Of a DNA stretch of 64,000 bases, positions 21,771 through 32,636 are shown one piece after another (position 1 is the first letter of the stretch; each line of letters opens with the position of its first letter). The position numbers and the translations under genes were made by a program. Under the pieces are notes generated by a model. It did not search any database. It was not told the DNA's origin and was given only the letters and a program-made list of their open reading frames with translations. The stretch comes from Periplaneta americana (lineage: Eukaryota; Arthropoda; Insecta; Blattodea; Blattidae), in NCBI RefSeq assembly GCF_040183065.1, contig NC_091130.1:24555859-24619858 (forward strand), in the 5' to 3' direction.

Positions 21771-23510
21771 ACAAAGAAAGACAAAAGAAAAACAAACTAT
21801 AACAAATTATAAAGACAAAAGAAGAGAAACAAAAAATGAAAAAATAGAATAGGAAAATTATGTGAAGAAAGAAAGTAAAGAAGTAAAGATAAAGACATAT
21901 GTAACATAAATAACGAAAGAAACTAAGATGGAAAAAGTGAAACAGAATGGAACAGAAAAAATATAAAGTAAAAGAAGAAAGATGTAATAAGATGATTAAT
22001 TAAAAAAGAAAATATTAAACGATTTTAAAAGCAGGAAGGAAGAGAAAGTAAGCACTAAAAATTATTGAAAGAATGAAGAAACCAAGAAACCAGCAAGAAA
22101 AAGGAAGAAAAATTAGAGTAAAAAGGCTGAAAGAAAGAAAATGGCATAAATAATAAGAAATAAAGATGAAGAGAAATGAAATAACGAAAGAGATAAAGAA
22201 AAGAACTAAGAAAATTAATGGTATAAAAAGTTAAAAAAGGAATTACATTATAAAGAATAAAAAATGGACAGGAAAGAAAGAAAGGAAGACAAAGACAAAT
22301 ATTCAAAAAGAAGGAAAAATGAAAATTACAAAGAACAAAAAATTAAGAGAGAATAAAGAAAAAAACAGAAATATAAAATAGAAAAGGACACTGAAAAAAT
22401 AAGGATAAAAAGAAAGAAGGAAAGGTAATAGGTAATAGAATTTAAAGATGAAAGAAAGAAAAAAAGAAAATAAGAATGAATGAATGAAAAAGACGATAAA
22501 AAGAATGAAGGAGAAAGAAAATTATAAGAAATAAAATCTTAAGATGAAAGAAAGAAAGAAAGAAAGAAAGAGTAAATTAAAGAAACGCCATGATAAAAAG
22601 AATGAAATAAGGGGAAAGAAAATAATAAGAAATATTACTTGAAGAAGAAAGAAAGAAAGAAAGAAAGAAAAAAAGAAAGAAAGAAAGAAAGAGTAAATTA
22701 AAGAAACGCCATGATAAATAGAATGAAATAAGCGGAAAGAAAATAATAAGAAATATTACTTGAAGAAGAAAGAAAGAAAGAAAGAGAGAAAGAAAGAAAG
22801 AAATAAAGAATGTAAGAAAGGTTACGATAAAATGAATTAAAGAAGGAAAAAAAGATAAGAAATAAAACTTGAACAGTTATATTACCGGTTGTTCTGTATG
22901 GTTGTGAAACTTGGACTCTCACTCTGAGAGAGGAACATAGGTTAAGGGTGTTTGAGAATAAGGTGCTTAGGAAAATATTTGGGACCTAAGAGGGATGAAG
23001 TTACAGGAGAATTGAGAAAGTTACATAACGCAGAATTGCACGCATTGTATTCTTCACCTGACATAATTAGGAACATTAAATCCAGACGTTTGCGATGGGC
23101 AGGGCATGTAGCACGTATGGGCGAATCCAGAAATGCATATAGAGTGTTAGTTGGGAGACCGGAGGGAAAAAGACCTTTGGGGAGGCCGAGACGTAGATGG
23201 GAGGATAATATTAAAATGGATTTGAGGGAGGTGGGATATGATGATAGAGACTGGATTAATCTTGCACAGGATATGGACCGATGGCGGGCTTATGTGAGGG
23301 CGGCAATGAACCTGCGGGTTTCTTAAAAGCCATTTGTAAGTAAGTAATAAAACTTGAAAAGGAAAAGAAAGAAAGAAAGAAAGAAAATTAAAAAAGAAAA
23401 AGTGGAGGAAAAGAAGTAGGAAAATTGTAAGTAATAAACCTTGTATAGGAAAGAAAGGCCGAAAAAGAAAAAAAAAAAAAAAAAAAAAGAGAATATTACA
23501 CGAGACAAAA
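21771..23510. repeat. 1.3-kb A/G-rich (polypurine) tract with GAAA microsatellites
   Basis: The plus strand is almost free of C and poor in T outside the LINE insertion at 22874-23345. It includes several (GAAA)n blocks (22547-22571, 22646-22692, 22766-22806), duplicated flanking segments, and a poly-A run near 23470. Minus-strand frames are poly-Phe/Ser/Leu artefacts. Confidence 0.9.
22874..23345 (+). mobile_element. LINE family 1, copy D, with target duplication
   Basis: Starts at CAGTTATATTACCGGTTG and ends with AAAAGCCATTTGTAAGTAAG. Flanked by the exact 13-bp duplication AATAAAACTTGAA (22861-22873 and 23346-23358). The 3' coding part is open (about 120 codons) after one frameshift near 22983. 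The clean duplication proves a 5'-truncated retrotransposition into the polypurine tract. Confidence 0.95.
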
Positions 23511-24360
23511 TGAAACTGGTGGATAGACGACTTTGTTAATTTTGAGTAGGCGGGCGAGTGAATGTGGAAATTTGTGATAGGCTAAATAACGTTGTAGATT
23601 AATTTAATTTGCGAGCGAGTGAGTGAGTGAGTGAGTGAGTGAGTGAGTTCTTAACGCATTGCAATCAGAGATGAATTCTCGCCACTGTCTCAGATAAGCA
23701 CCTACTCCACTAGCATTCCTGACGTAGGTCGAGACAGGCGAAGGGTTTATCGTTTCCTGAATGTAAACCAGGTGTCAGGCATTACCAATACTTGTCGGCG
23801 TCCCACGGCGTCACGCACGATCGCGATGCAACATGGGAAACGTCTGAAGTTACATCAGTTCAGAAGTTAATACACGACTGAAGCAAAAATCTCGACACAA
23901 AACATTTTAGTGTGTTTTAGCTAGACGCTGACCTCTCTTTACTAGATAGCCGTTGACTTTTTCATTGCACGACGTTTGCAAAAGTATTATGATGTTGTTG
24001 AAATAGTGATGATAATTTCCAGGAAATTTTCCATAAAATTTTCCCCGTAGTAAAGTAAGCTTTTTTTTTTTTCTTGCTAAGATTCGTAATTGTATTGACA
24101 TACTAGCAATTATCACTCGCATCTTATCCTGATCCATAGATGAACTCATTGCTGCTCAAACAGCCAACATTTACATATTACATATTTCTTGTATTATTTA
24201 TTTAAGCTACACGAAAATTATATACGTGTGATTCAAAAGGGATCAGTTTTAAAAAACAATTTTATCTGGAAATTGTCTACACTAAACAGCTTTCTCGATC
24301 ATTAACTACATTCAATACAACGTAGAACTTAACACTTCGTAAAGTTGGGAGTCCATTTAC
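23511..24360. other. No gene; (GAGT)n microsatellite at 23614-23649
   Basis: Apart from the GAGT repeat the region is AT-rich without recognisable motifs. Confidence 0.5.
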
Positions 24361-25073
24361 TTAAGTTGTTAGGTACAGCTTACAGCAGTAAAATTTTTGG
24401 AAATATCCAAAATTTTTTCCTCCATTATTGGTATCTTGTACAATAAAGAAAATTGGTTATCTGTAAAACACTGTCCTTGTGCTATATGAAAAACATATTT
24501 TTATAATTTAAAAATTTATTATATATATATGCATATATATATATATTTTTTTTTCAAAATCCAAAATGTGCAGTGATGAAGCGTTTCCCTCATAATTCAT
24601 AAACTCTGTCTTTTATTTTATTGCTGAAATTCATGTTTACAATATCATGCTCTTTCAACTACATTCCTTAATAAATAATATTTATTTTTATTTGTGTTAG
24701 AAGAAAATACTGATATTTGATCATTTTGTAAAATTAATTTATTTTTTATCAGAAAATCTATCGAAGACAGAAAAGTGATCTTGCATCATATTGTAGATAT
24801 GACATGCATTAATACACACAAGAAATTTCATCGTAGAATGTTAGATAGTTTTTTAGTTATGTGGGAAACGCTTCATCACTGCAAAGTGAACTGAATTTTG
24901 AAAAAAAAAAAAAATGTAAATCATTTTTATCATAAAAATATTTTTTTCATATAGCAGAAAGACAGTGTTTTACAGATACTAATTTTCATTATTGTCCAAG
25001 ATACAGTAATGGAGGGAAAAAATGTTGAATATTTCCAACATTTGACTGCTGTAAGCTGTACCTAACCCCTTAA
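24361..25073. mobile_element. TTAA-flanked DNA element 2 with long inverted ends
   Basis: TTAA at both edges. The right end (complement) reads TTAAGGGGTTAGGTACAGC and the left TTAAGTTGTTAGGTACAGC. The inverted ends match for about 130 bp with scattered changes. No transposase. It is the same family as 41220-41933. Confidence 0.8.
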
Positions 25074-25188
25074 CAAAGTCTGGGAATTTCCAATTTTCCG
25101 CAAAATTGTTCATTTGAGAAAATTTACTTTCTCACATCACTCGTTGAAAATATATCGATAGGCGGAAATATACTGTTTTAACAACTCT

Positions 25189-25317
25189 TACTTACTTACT
25201 TATTTACTTAGTTACAAATGGCTTTTAAAGAACCGGAGGTTCATTGCCGACCTCACATAACCCCGTCATCGATCCCTATCCTGAACAAGATTAATTCAGT
25301 CTCTAGCATCATATCCC
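25189..25317 (-). mobile_element. LINE family 1, copy E (3' stub)
   Basis: Only the last 125 bp or so of the family: TTACAAATGGCTTTTAAAGA down to AGCATCATATCCCATC. Diverged from the other copies; the upstream side is A/G-rich sequence. Confidence 0.8.
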
Positions 25318-25655
25318 ATCATAAGATAAATAAGGTGAAGACAAATAGAACAAGGAATAGGCAATGAGTACTAAGGGAAAATAAGGAGAATACAAGGAGA
25401 AAAAGGCGACTAAAAATAGAACAAAGGGAAGTGATGGAAAACATTGGGGATACAACGAGAACAAGTGGAAGACAAGGTTAAGCGGGGAAGACAATATGAA
25501 GTGGAATACAAGAACAACAAGGGGAATAGAAGAAGAATGTGATGCTCAATTCTCAAGTTACCTTCCCGATACTTAGTGAAAAGAAATACTTTTTCTATGT
25601 CAAAACGATATCTCTGCAACCTTTCAAAATCGGACGCATGCTTATAGAAATCATC

Positions 25656-25658
<3 letters not shown>
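25318..25658. other. A/G-rich stretch, no gene
   Basis: Repeated GGAAGACAA and AGGAGAATACAAG-like words on the plus strand; minus-strand frames are low complexity. Confidence 0.4.

Positions 25659-25718
<60 letters not shown>
25659..25718. repeat. (TA)n microsatellite
   Basis: About 30 TA units directly abutting the end of a hAT fragment. Confidence 0.95.
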
Positions 25719-25721
<3 letters not shown>

Positions 25722-26450
25722 TAGCGGCTGGTGATCAAAATAATGAGTGTGCTATAATCTCTATATCGGCCTACTGTATACACTTATATGTAATTATATT
25801 AATTTGAGACTTGTCTAGTGACGAAATATGAAGTCCATACGATGTTCCTTTCTACTGCAGAACTTGTCAATTACCCTGGTGTTAAACCCCTCCATCTTGG
25901 ACATCACACTCTTTTCTATTGACAGTATTGCAAGAGCAGTGAGACGATCCTGGGACATAGTGTTCCTTAAAAACGTTTTTATGCGTTTCAAGCCAGAAAA
26001 ACATTTTTCTGGCTCAGCAGTAGTCATTGGTGTTGTAACCAAAATATTTAACAACTTCGATACTTCACAGAATGGATCCTGTAAATTGTTGGAGACTATA
26101 TATTGTAACAATTGAACAGCCATCTATATTTCGGAAGTCGGGTCTTCCGTATAGAATTCCAAGTTGTGTCTTTAACACTCTTTTGTTCAGTATAATATAG
26201 CTGTTGACAGTAACTTCAAGTTCATGTTCAGGAAAATTATGCGAAAAATTGTCAAAAATTTTGCTGTTTAACAATTTTGTTGCGTCTAGGTAGCTTAAAG
26301 ACTGGAAACGATGAGTAGCTTCCTGAATTATACGGTCACATACTTCTTTGGCTTCAATTTTCTGGGATTTCATTTTCCGTCGCTTGCTAGCTGATTTAGG
26401 AGGAACCTCAAACAGGTAGATGGCAGCAGCAGTCGGATACTTGAATTACC
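25719..26450 (-). mobile_element. hAT fragment (ZMYM/DUF4371-like), C-terminal half
   Basis: The outer end CAGTAGCGGCTGGTGATC is a typical hAT terminus. On the minus strand the transposase C-terminus is readable in two overlapping frames: KRRKMKSQKIEAKEVCDRII and FPEHELEVTVNSYIILNKR in 26373-26065, then LQDPFCEVSKLLNILVTTP, EPEKCFSGLKRIKTFLRNT and DRLTALAILSIEKSVM in 26123-25815. The last part is the hAT dimerisation domain, with the TxxxEPEKCFS variant of the usual SERxFS. A frameshift near 26110 and loss of the N-terminus make it dead. Confidence 0.75.
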
Positions 26451-26491
26451 AAATACATTGTAAATACGAATAATTTCAAGGGAAAAATTGT

Positions 26492-26562
26492 TCCGGGGCC
26501 GGGTATCGATCCCGGGACCTCTGGTTGGACGTACCAGCGCTCTACCTCTGAGCTACCCGGGA
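26492..26562 (-). tRNA. tRNA-like sequence, anticodon position GTC (Asp-like), left arm
   Basis: Complement of the right-arm copy with one change in the D loop (GAGGTAGA). See the right-arm entry for the fold. Confidence 0.45.
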
Positions 26563-26773
26563 ACTCCACCCGACACCGTCTCAACTTTTCCCTTTATATC
26601 CACACAACTCGCGTGGGCTGACGAAACGCCAGAGACCCACAACGAGTGCACACAATCTCTGTGTGACTTGGAAACAGAGATTGTGTGCACTCGTTGTGGG
26701 TCTCTGGCATTTCGTCAGCCCACTCGAGTTGTGTGGATATAAAGGGAAAAGTTGAGACGGTGTCGGGTGGAGT

Positions 26774-26844
26774 TCCCGGGTAGCTCAGTGGTAGAGCGCT
26801 GGTACGTCCAACCAGAGGTCCCGGGATCGATACCCGGCCCCGGA
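26774..26844 (+). tRNA. tRNA-like sequence, anticodon position GTC (Asp-like), right arm
   Basis: A 71-nt cloverleaf. The acceptor TCCCGGG/CCCCGGA has one C-C mismatch. The D stem GCTC/GAGC, anticodon stem CTGGT/ACCAG and T stem CCGGG/CCCGG are perfect. The anticodon loop is ACGTCCA, with C at position 33, and the T loop starts with A instead of T. ACAATTTTTCTC follows. The fold is good, but C33 and A54 argue against a normal elongator tRNA. Confidence 0.45.
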
Positions 26845-26868
26845 ACAATTTTTCTCTTGAAATTATTC

Positions 26869-27222
26869 AAATCTGCTTTACAGGGAACTTCACCTAAAAG
26901 ACTAGATTTGCACATTGTAAATAGTTCCGAGTTCTTCCACAACAAGCATTCTTTCGTTACGCTTTACTTTTGTAATCTCCAAACTGTGTCGTGCTGAAGC
27001 TGACTACAGCACTTTCCCGCGTAAAAATAGCCAATCAGAGCAGTGGTTTCAGCTTCGCACATGCGCATAACTGTCTACATTCTAATGCGAAGTTCTGAGT
27101 AGCACAACGAACCCCCTGAGGCAACGAAGAGCGAAGACTACTTTATAACGCGTCATGAACATAACCACGGCAAATTGTCAAATGACAGATCAAATACTAT
27201 GGTATTACAAATACATTATCAG
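26869..27222. other. No recognisable feature
   Basis: Mixed composition; no motif or repeat recognised. Confidence 0.4.
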
Positions 27223-27826
27223 TCTTACTAATAAACCGTGTATACTTTTTATACGAGGCTTATGCAGAGTTGAGACAGAAAACGTTACTAATAAACCGTG
27301 AATAAGATATGGACGTATAAACAGGCTGTAACTATACAATGGGAATTGTTTTGCTGTAGTTATATACACGAAACCCCTTGTTTAAGCGTTGTATATGGCG
27401 AAAAAATGGCCGTCCCTCTAACAGCTGTTCGTATCGACTGTCATTTTAGGATGATGGTTATCTCGTAACCACAGAAGAACAAACCAAAGATCATAGAATT
27501 ATTAGAATTAATATTGCTGTAGCTTGTACTCTTTGACCAAAATGTAGTGTGGTAATCGATTAGAGCCAGTTGTACTATCGATATTTAACACACCACACTA
27601 AAGCGCTCTACCGGTTGCAATAGAGAACCTCAGATATTCTATTACCTTTCGTAACGAAGTAATGACGAAACTATGACGTAGCTGTGTAACAGTCATACTG
27701 TTATACACGACGTATGTAGTGATTATTAGTAAGGAATTTACGCACGACTTATAAACGAGCTACTCATTGTATAAATAAAAAACAGTTAAACGTCTGTATA
27801 TAGAGTTTTTATTAGTAAGACCGTAT
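27223..27826. mobile_element. Candidate MITE with GTCTTACTAATAAA ends
   Basis: GTCTTACTAATAAACCGTG at about 27224 is mirrored at about 27824 (complement GTCTTACTAATAAAAAC). TTACTAATAAACCGTGAATA at about 27284 and its weaker complement near 27733 form an inner pair. No protein content; target duplication unresolved. Confidence 0.45.
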
Positions 27827-28079
27827 ATGAGCAAAAATTATCATTGTGCTGTAGCACTGTAGCACGTAAAGACGGGCCGCCCCTATATATATTAATTAAT
27901 GTTATAGAAATGTTGGTAAAATTGAGTTTTTTTTCGTCTTTATCTACACTGTCTTGCTCAGAACTTGAAGTGGAGTCTCCCGCATGAAGGACCCTCATAT
28001 CCGAGCCGTTCTTCTCACATCAGGCTGTCTATCGATTTATCTAAATCGACTTCGTACTAAAAAAAAAACTTGAATGGCT

Positions 28080-28480
28080 AGACGCGTATCAAGAAGCTAT
28101 CAGGCCGACTTTCTTGACATCCCTGGCTACACCCCTGCAGAACCAGTCCGTCCGCGCCCGATCCCCTATTAACATTCCAGGCGGCCGAGAGACTGTGGGC
28201 AGGATCCGGTCCAATCTCCAAGAGGTCTGGATCATCAGAGCCCAGCCGATCCGCTCGCGGGCTACAAACCAAGGATTTACACCAGTGCGTGCCCGAACAT
28301 GTGTTCAGGAGGATGTGCTCTCCCGACCAGGTACGTGCCACTGTCATATTATATGCTATCATACTGCCTACGTTGCCATGACAACCCACAGACGTCAAAC
28401 AAAAACGCAATTGCTTTCAACTGAAGTATGTTGCCTTGGTAACTAACTCACATCAGTGAGTCCTGTTTCTTACAGCATGT
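28080..28480 (+). other. GC-rich segment, possible Tc1/mariner transposase scrap
   Basis: Open on both strands for 110 codons. The plus-strand frame has GGRETVGRIRSNLQEVWI, which weakly resembles the second HTH of Tc1-like transposases (xTVrxRLxExGLrA). No catalytic residues or terminal repeats seen. It could equally be an unrelated GC-rich repeat. Confidence 0.25.
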
Positions 28481-28638
28481 CTTACGTTTAGGCTGGAACA
28501 TCATTGTGACAAAAGTACGAAAATCTCATATTATGTCATTCAGACTTATGTTGACAATACTACTGTATAGAAGGGTAGTCATAGCAGCGCATAGTACTAA
28601 GTTCTAAATCTCATCTAGGCTAAAGTTAACAGACACTA

Positions 28639-29533
28639 AAGGCTGGTTCACAATAAACCGGAAACGAGAATCGGAACGAAACCGAAAATGGTAAAATTGT
28701 TTAAATGTGTACATTTAGATGTGAGCATTCACAATTAACGAAAAGCTTGCCGGACCCCGGGATCGGGAACGGAGAGCTGGCCAAGTTTCAACTTTGGCGT
28801 TCACGTTTCCGATCACAGCCCACTAGATTCATTCTATTGCCATCTAAAAGCTATTTTGTCGTCGTATATTTTGTAGCAAGAAGACCGTGACACAACCTAT
28901 GCATTATTTTGTTCTGTGCTGTGTATCATGGAGCAAGTTTTATTTGATGAGATTTTAATATTGAGTGTTGAGGAAAATCCTCACGTTTACGATAAGCGGC
29001 GCGCCCCGTATAAAGATGAGAAAATGAAGGAGAATACGTGGCTTCCAATAACTGCATCTTTGAACACCGATCGGAAGCGAATCATATTTTATTACTGTAT
29101 TGCTAGTATTACAGACTACATATTCATGCTTCAATTCAATAACTACTGTTGTGTTAATTTTTGTTCTATTACAAATGTTTCTTCTCTAATTATTTTACGT
29201 TATGGTAGACTTAAAATACGTTGTGATAATAAAGATGCATGGGCATATTTATAGTACCATACCTAATGAAATGTTTCAGTTGAAATTTCGAAGTTGGTTA
29301 ACCTGTGTTTATGTTGGCTGCCTTGTACTCATTAGAGAACACCATTGGTTAATTATACACAAATAACATCAGAATGCGTAATATCGGCTTTACATATCGT
29401 TATTGACATACATATCGATATGCATAGTCGTCGACGTTCTCGGTTTATTGTGAATAAAAAATTTTCATATTCACGTCCTCTGCTTCTCGTTGTCATTCTG
29501 GTTGTCCTTCCCGGTTTATTGTGAACCAGCCTT
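28639..29533 (+). mobile_element. DNA element with GGCTGGTTCACAATAAACC ends (PIF/Harbinger-like?)
   Basis: Left end AAGGCTGGTTCACAATAAAC and right end (complement) AAGGCTGGTTCACAATAAAC match for about 24 bp, with TA outside each. It carries the start of a MADF-like gene (28928). PIF/Harbinger elements often encode a Myb/MADF-type protein next to their transposase, which is absent here. TA instead of a 3-bp TWA duplication leaves the class open. Confidence 0.6.
28928..29080 (+). pseudogene. MADF-like N-terminus (about 48 codons)
   Basis: Begins MEQVLFDEILILSVEENPHV and continues RAPYKDEKMKENTWLPI. The xLIxxVExNPxLY...YKDxxxKxxxWxxI pattern is the first half of a MADF DNA-binding domain. After about TASLNTD the similarity stops, so the domain is truncated. 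Probably a transposon-encoded DNA-binding protein. Confidence 0.55.
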
Positions 29534-29540
29534 TATATAG

Positions 29541-29960
29541 TATACGGGATGTTTTTAAATGCTCCAGTTGCTTATCTAAAAACAATTCCTTTGCGAGAAT
29601 ATGATTCTGAGTAAAAGTTTCTTCGTTTGAAAGGGAAATGCGTTATTTTCGATTTAGTGGAAATTATCAAGATCATTAATTTGATTAGAGTAATATGTTA
29701 CTAATTAGTGATGTGTACAATGGAGAGGGAAAGGAAATTGGCATCCTACCCCGTATCTCCTGGCTTAGTTGCCTTATGAGATGTCTTATTGGTGTCACTT
29801 ATGAGGTTAAAACCTGTCTTCGGACAGTTGACTAAACAACAATCAAACAACATCAAGGTAGGCCTAATTTTAAGGTCAACTTGTTTTTTTTTAATAGGAA
29901 CTCAAACGTTTTTCATCAGTGCCTGATTTTACGCACAAAAACAAATACATTTGAAACAGT
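29541..29960 (+). repeat. Dispersed repeat G, copy 1
   Basis: TTCGTTTGAAAGGGAAATGC, TTTAGTGGAAATTATCAAG and, further on, TTTTAAGGTCAACTTG match, in the same order, the complement of 33530-33690. An extra 150 bp or so interrupts this copy. Class unknown. Confidence 0.5.
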
Positions 29961-29986
29961 TTTTTTCTACGGTAGTGTGTAAATTC

Positions 29987-30490
29987 TCTGTCAAAAAATC
30001 TGAATGTTAGAATTTATAAAACAGTTATACTACCGGTTGTTCTGAGTGGTTGTGAAACTTGGACTCTCACTTTGAGAGAGGAACATAGGTTAAGGGTGTT
30101 TGAGAATAAGGTTCTTAGGAAAACATTTGGGACTAAGAGGGATGAAGCTACAGGAGAATGGAGAAAGTTACACAACACAGAACTGTACGCATTGTATTCT
30201 TCACCTGACATAATTAGGAACATAAAATCCAGACGTCTGAGATGGGCAGGACATGTAGCACGTATGGGCGAATCCAGAAATGCATATAGAGTGTTAGTTG
30301 GGAGGCCGGAGGGAAAAAGACCTTTGGGGAGGCCGAGACGTAGGTGGGAAGATAATATTAAAATGGATATGAGGGAGGTGGGATATGATGGTAGAGACTG
30401 GATTAATCTTGCTCAGGATAGGGACCAATGGCGGGCTTATGTGAGGGCGGCAATGAACTTTCGGGTTCCTTAAAAGCCAGTAAGTAAGTA
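29987..30490 (+). mobile_element. LINE family 1, copy F, with target duplication
   Basis: Starts inside the RT C-terminal region, ends at GCCAGTAAGTAAGTA, and is flanked by the exact 13-bp duplication AGTGTGTAAATTC (29974-29986 and 30491-30503). 133 codons are open (30072-30473), including [20 protein letters not shown] and [14 protein letters not shown], so it is among the better-preserved copies. Confidence 0.95.
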
Positions 30491-30503
30491 AGTGTGTAAA
30501 TTC

Positions 30504-31800
30504 GCATTTTACCCAATGTTATCGGTGCCTAAAGTGAGTCTTTAAGACACTAGTGAGTAAAAAAGTAAGTAATCACTTTTGGCATCCCTATTCATTTTAC
30601 GCTCGGAGAAAAGAAAATGTAATATTCAATGTACAAACTTCATTTAGTAAGAATTAATGCATTGTCTCGATCTTTCATTACCTAAATATTACACGTAACA
30701 CAAATAAGTAACAAATTTAACATTCATATCTTGCCTATATTTTAGCCCAGATTACTTTAAAGTTACAATTATCACTCATTGTAATAAGAGTTCTGATTCA
30801 ACTGTTCCTAACCGTTTTGTTGATTTTATGACTGGTTTAGACGGCCATGAAATCGTGAACATGAATAAAACATGTTGCCATTCCATAGATACTTACTTCT
30901 TAATGGTTTTCAATTTAGATGGCCATGACATTGTGATCTTATAATCTCTCCAAAATGAAATATTTATTTAATGTAAATCTGTGCTACAGTAGAAGAAACA
31001 TTGTGTGACACACACTAATGCCAAAAAGAGAACCTTTATGAACTTGTCACATAAATAACTATTTTATCAATCCTTTAGTTTTAAAAAAATACCAATATTG
31101 AACAAAATTTAAAAAAAGCTTTAATTCACAGTAATATTTTGAAAGATTGTAACAATCAGATTTATTTTGTATATCTTTATTGTCTTTATGTTGTGAGTTT
31201 TTGTTTACAGTACAGTACGTTTATGTTAAAGGTAAAGAAATTAATGTAAATCCTGTAATATTTAAAGTATGTTAATGTTTATGTTAAACGTTGACAAATA
31301 AACAAAAGAAATCTAAGATACAATCTCTGATCACATATAATAGATTAATCAGCTTAACGAACATTCAAGACAACTTTTAATAATTCTACTACGCTGCCAT
31401 CTAGCGACTGCAAAAAAGTCACGTTATAACCCTGATGGAATTGCAAGGAGTAATAGCTTGCAACTGAACTTCCATCTAGCGGTCTTTAACAAAAAAAAAT
31501 CATTTTCGACAGTGGCGATACTGGTGGTTGTTCTTTTTTATATGTTATTTTATAACATGGAAATGGCCAGTCTAGAGTGTAACAAAAGTTTCTGGTACAG
31601 TGAATGTTTTTTTTTTTTTTTATATTTGATGGTAAATGTAACATTTTCAGCCAAATTATTAATAAAAGATTGCATCACAACACAATCAAGTAGTACCAAC
31701 TACTACACCATAAAATTTGGACATGGTTCCTAAGAAAATGGAAAATAAACAATAGAATAATTTTAACATATTGTTACAGAAACTTTTATTACAATCTGCA
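30504..31800. other. No recognisable feature
   Basis: AT-rich. The 91-codon frame at 31458-31733 is hydrophobic and contains a poly-Phe run from a T tract, so I do not accept it as a gene. Confidence 0.45.
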
Positions 31801-32246
31801 TAAGTAGAGAGCGGAATTTTAGGCCATAAAAAGTGGCATTTTAGGAGCTTAAAATAGGCTCTTAAACTCCTTTATTTAGGCTCTATGAAATAAAAAATAG
31901 TTTTTTTTTTGTTACAGAATGACATTAATGCAATATTCAACATTTATTTAATGCAAAATTCTAGGATTAAAAGAAACTTCCACACATTTCACGGAGGTAC
32001 ACATGCATACACAAAATGAAGAGATTCTGTCTTTAAGTTAGTGTTTTCCATTCACCAATCACATTTCCATAGTTTGCTTCACAGTAGATGATCAGCACCT
32101 ATTGTGGCTATTGTGTCGCTCACTGCTGTACTTACAAATGGTGACAAAAAAGGAAGAGGTTGTTATCTGTCTTGGAATGTAACAGAATGCTTATTCGGGT
32201 ACAACCCAGCGAGTTTGTGTTAAATTTCTGACAGACAGAGGAGGAT

Positions 32247-32248
<2 letters not shown>

Positions 32249-32277
<29 letters not shown>

Positions 32278-32304
32278 TAATAATAATAATAATAATAATA
32301 ATAA
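32249..32304. repeat. (TAA)n microsatellite
   Basis: TAA tract at the 3' side of the minus-strand SINE copy. Confidence 0.95.
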
Positions 32305-32447
32305 TTTGTCCGGCAGGAGTTCTTTTACATGCCAGTGAATCTAGTGACATGAGCCTGTCGCATTTAACCACACTTAAATGCCATTGACCTGAGCTGGGAT
32401 CGAACCTGCAACCTCGAACACAGAAGGTCAGCGCTATACCGACTGAA
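32305..32447 (-). mobile_element. tRNA-derived SINE (family C), copy 2 (3'-truncated)
   Basis: On the minus strand: TCGGTATAGCGCTGACC, GCAGGTTCGATCCCAGC, then TGCGACAGGCTCATGTCACT. It stops at CCGGACAAA and passes directly into (TTA)n, so it lacks the GAGCGTCGTTAAATAA end of the other two copies. Confidence 0.8.
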
Positions 32448-32636
32448 TGTTAGAATTTTAGAATTGAAAGATGAAAGATGAAAGAAAGAATGAGGTGACC
32501 CGGAGGTACTTCTCTATTGTGTCATTCACTGCTAGGAAGAAGTTGCTGTTATCCATCTTGGAATGTAAACGGTACAGGATGTTAAGAAAAACAGCAAGAA
32601 ATTACGAAAAAAAGATGTAATAGCATATTATGCAAC

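Larger units (their letters stand above)
26468..26868. repeat. 401-bp near-perfect palindrome with a tRNA-like sequence at each end
   Basis: The arms 26468-26662 and 26674-26868 are 195 bp each and differ at only about four positions. The loop is 11 bp. Both arms carry the same tRNA-like sequence, oriented outward, and both have AATTTTT outside it. The central part repeats GAGTGCACACAATCTCTGT on both strands. Open frames on both strands read the same protein, which is a consequence of the symmetry. Confidence 0.95.

Noticed and set aside
26774..26844. Functional tRNA-Asp gene
   Set aside because: Fold is good, but C33, A54 and an acceptor mismatch, plus duplication in a palindrome, argue against a decoding tRNA; kept as tRNA-like.
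26488..26848. Two 84-codon frames with almost identical protein on opposite strands
   Set aside because: Direct consequence of the palindrome.
28078..28446. 110-codon frames on both strands as host genes
   Set aside because: Equal-length frames on both strands of a GC-rich segment without clear motif; at most a weak Tc1-like resemblance.
31458..31733. Membrane protein
   Set aside because: Hydrophobicity comes from T-rich sequence, including a long T run; no start context or homology.
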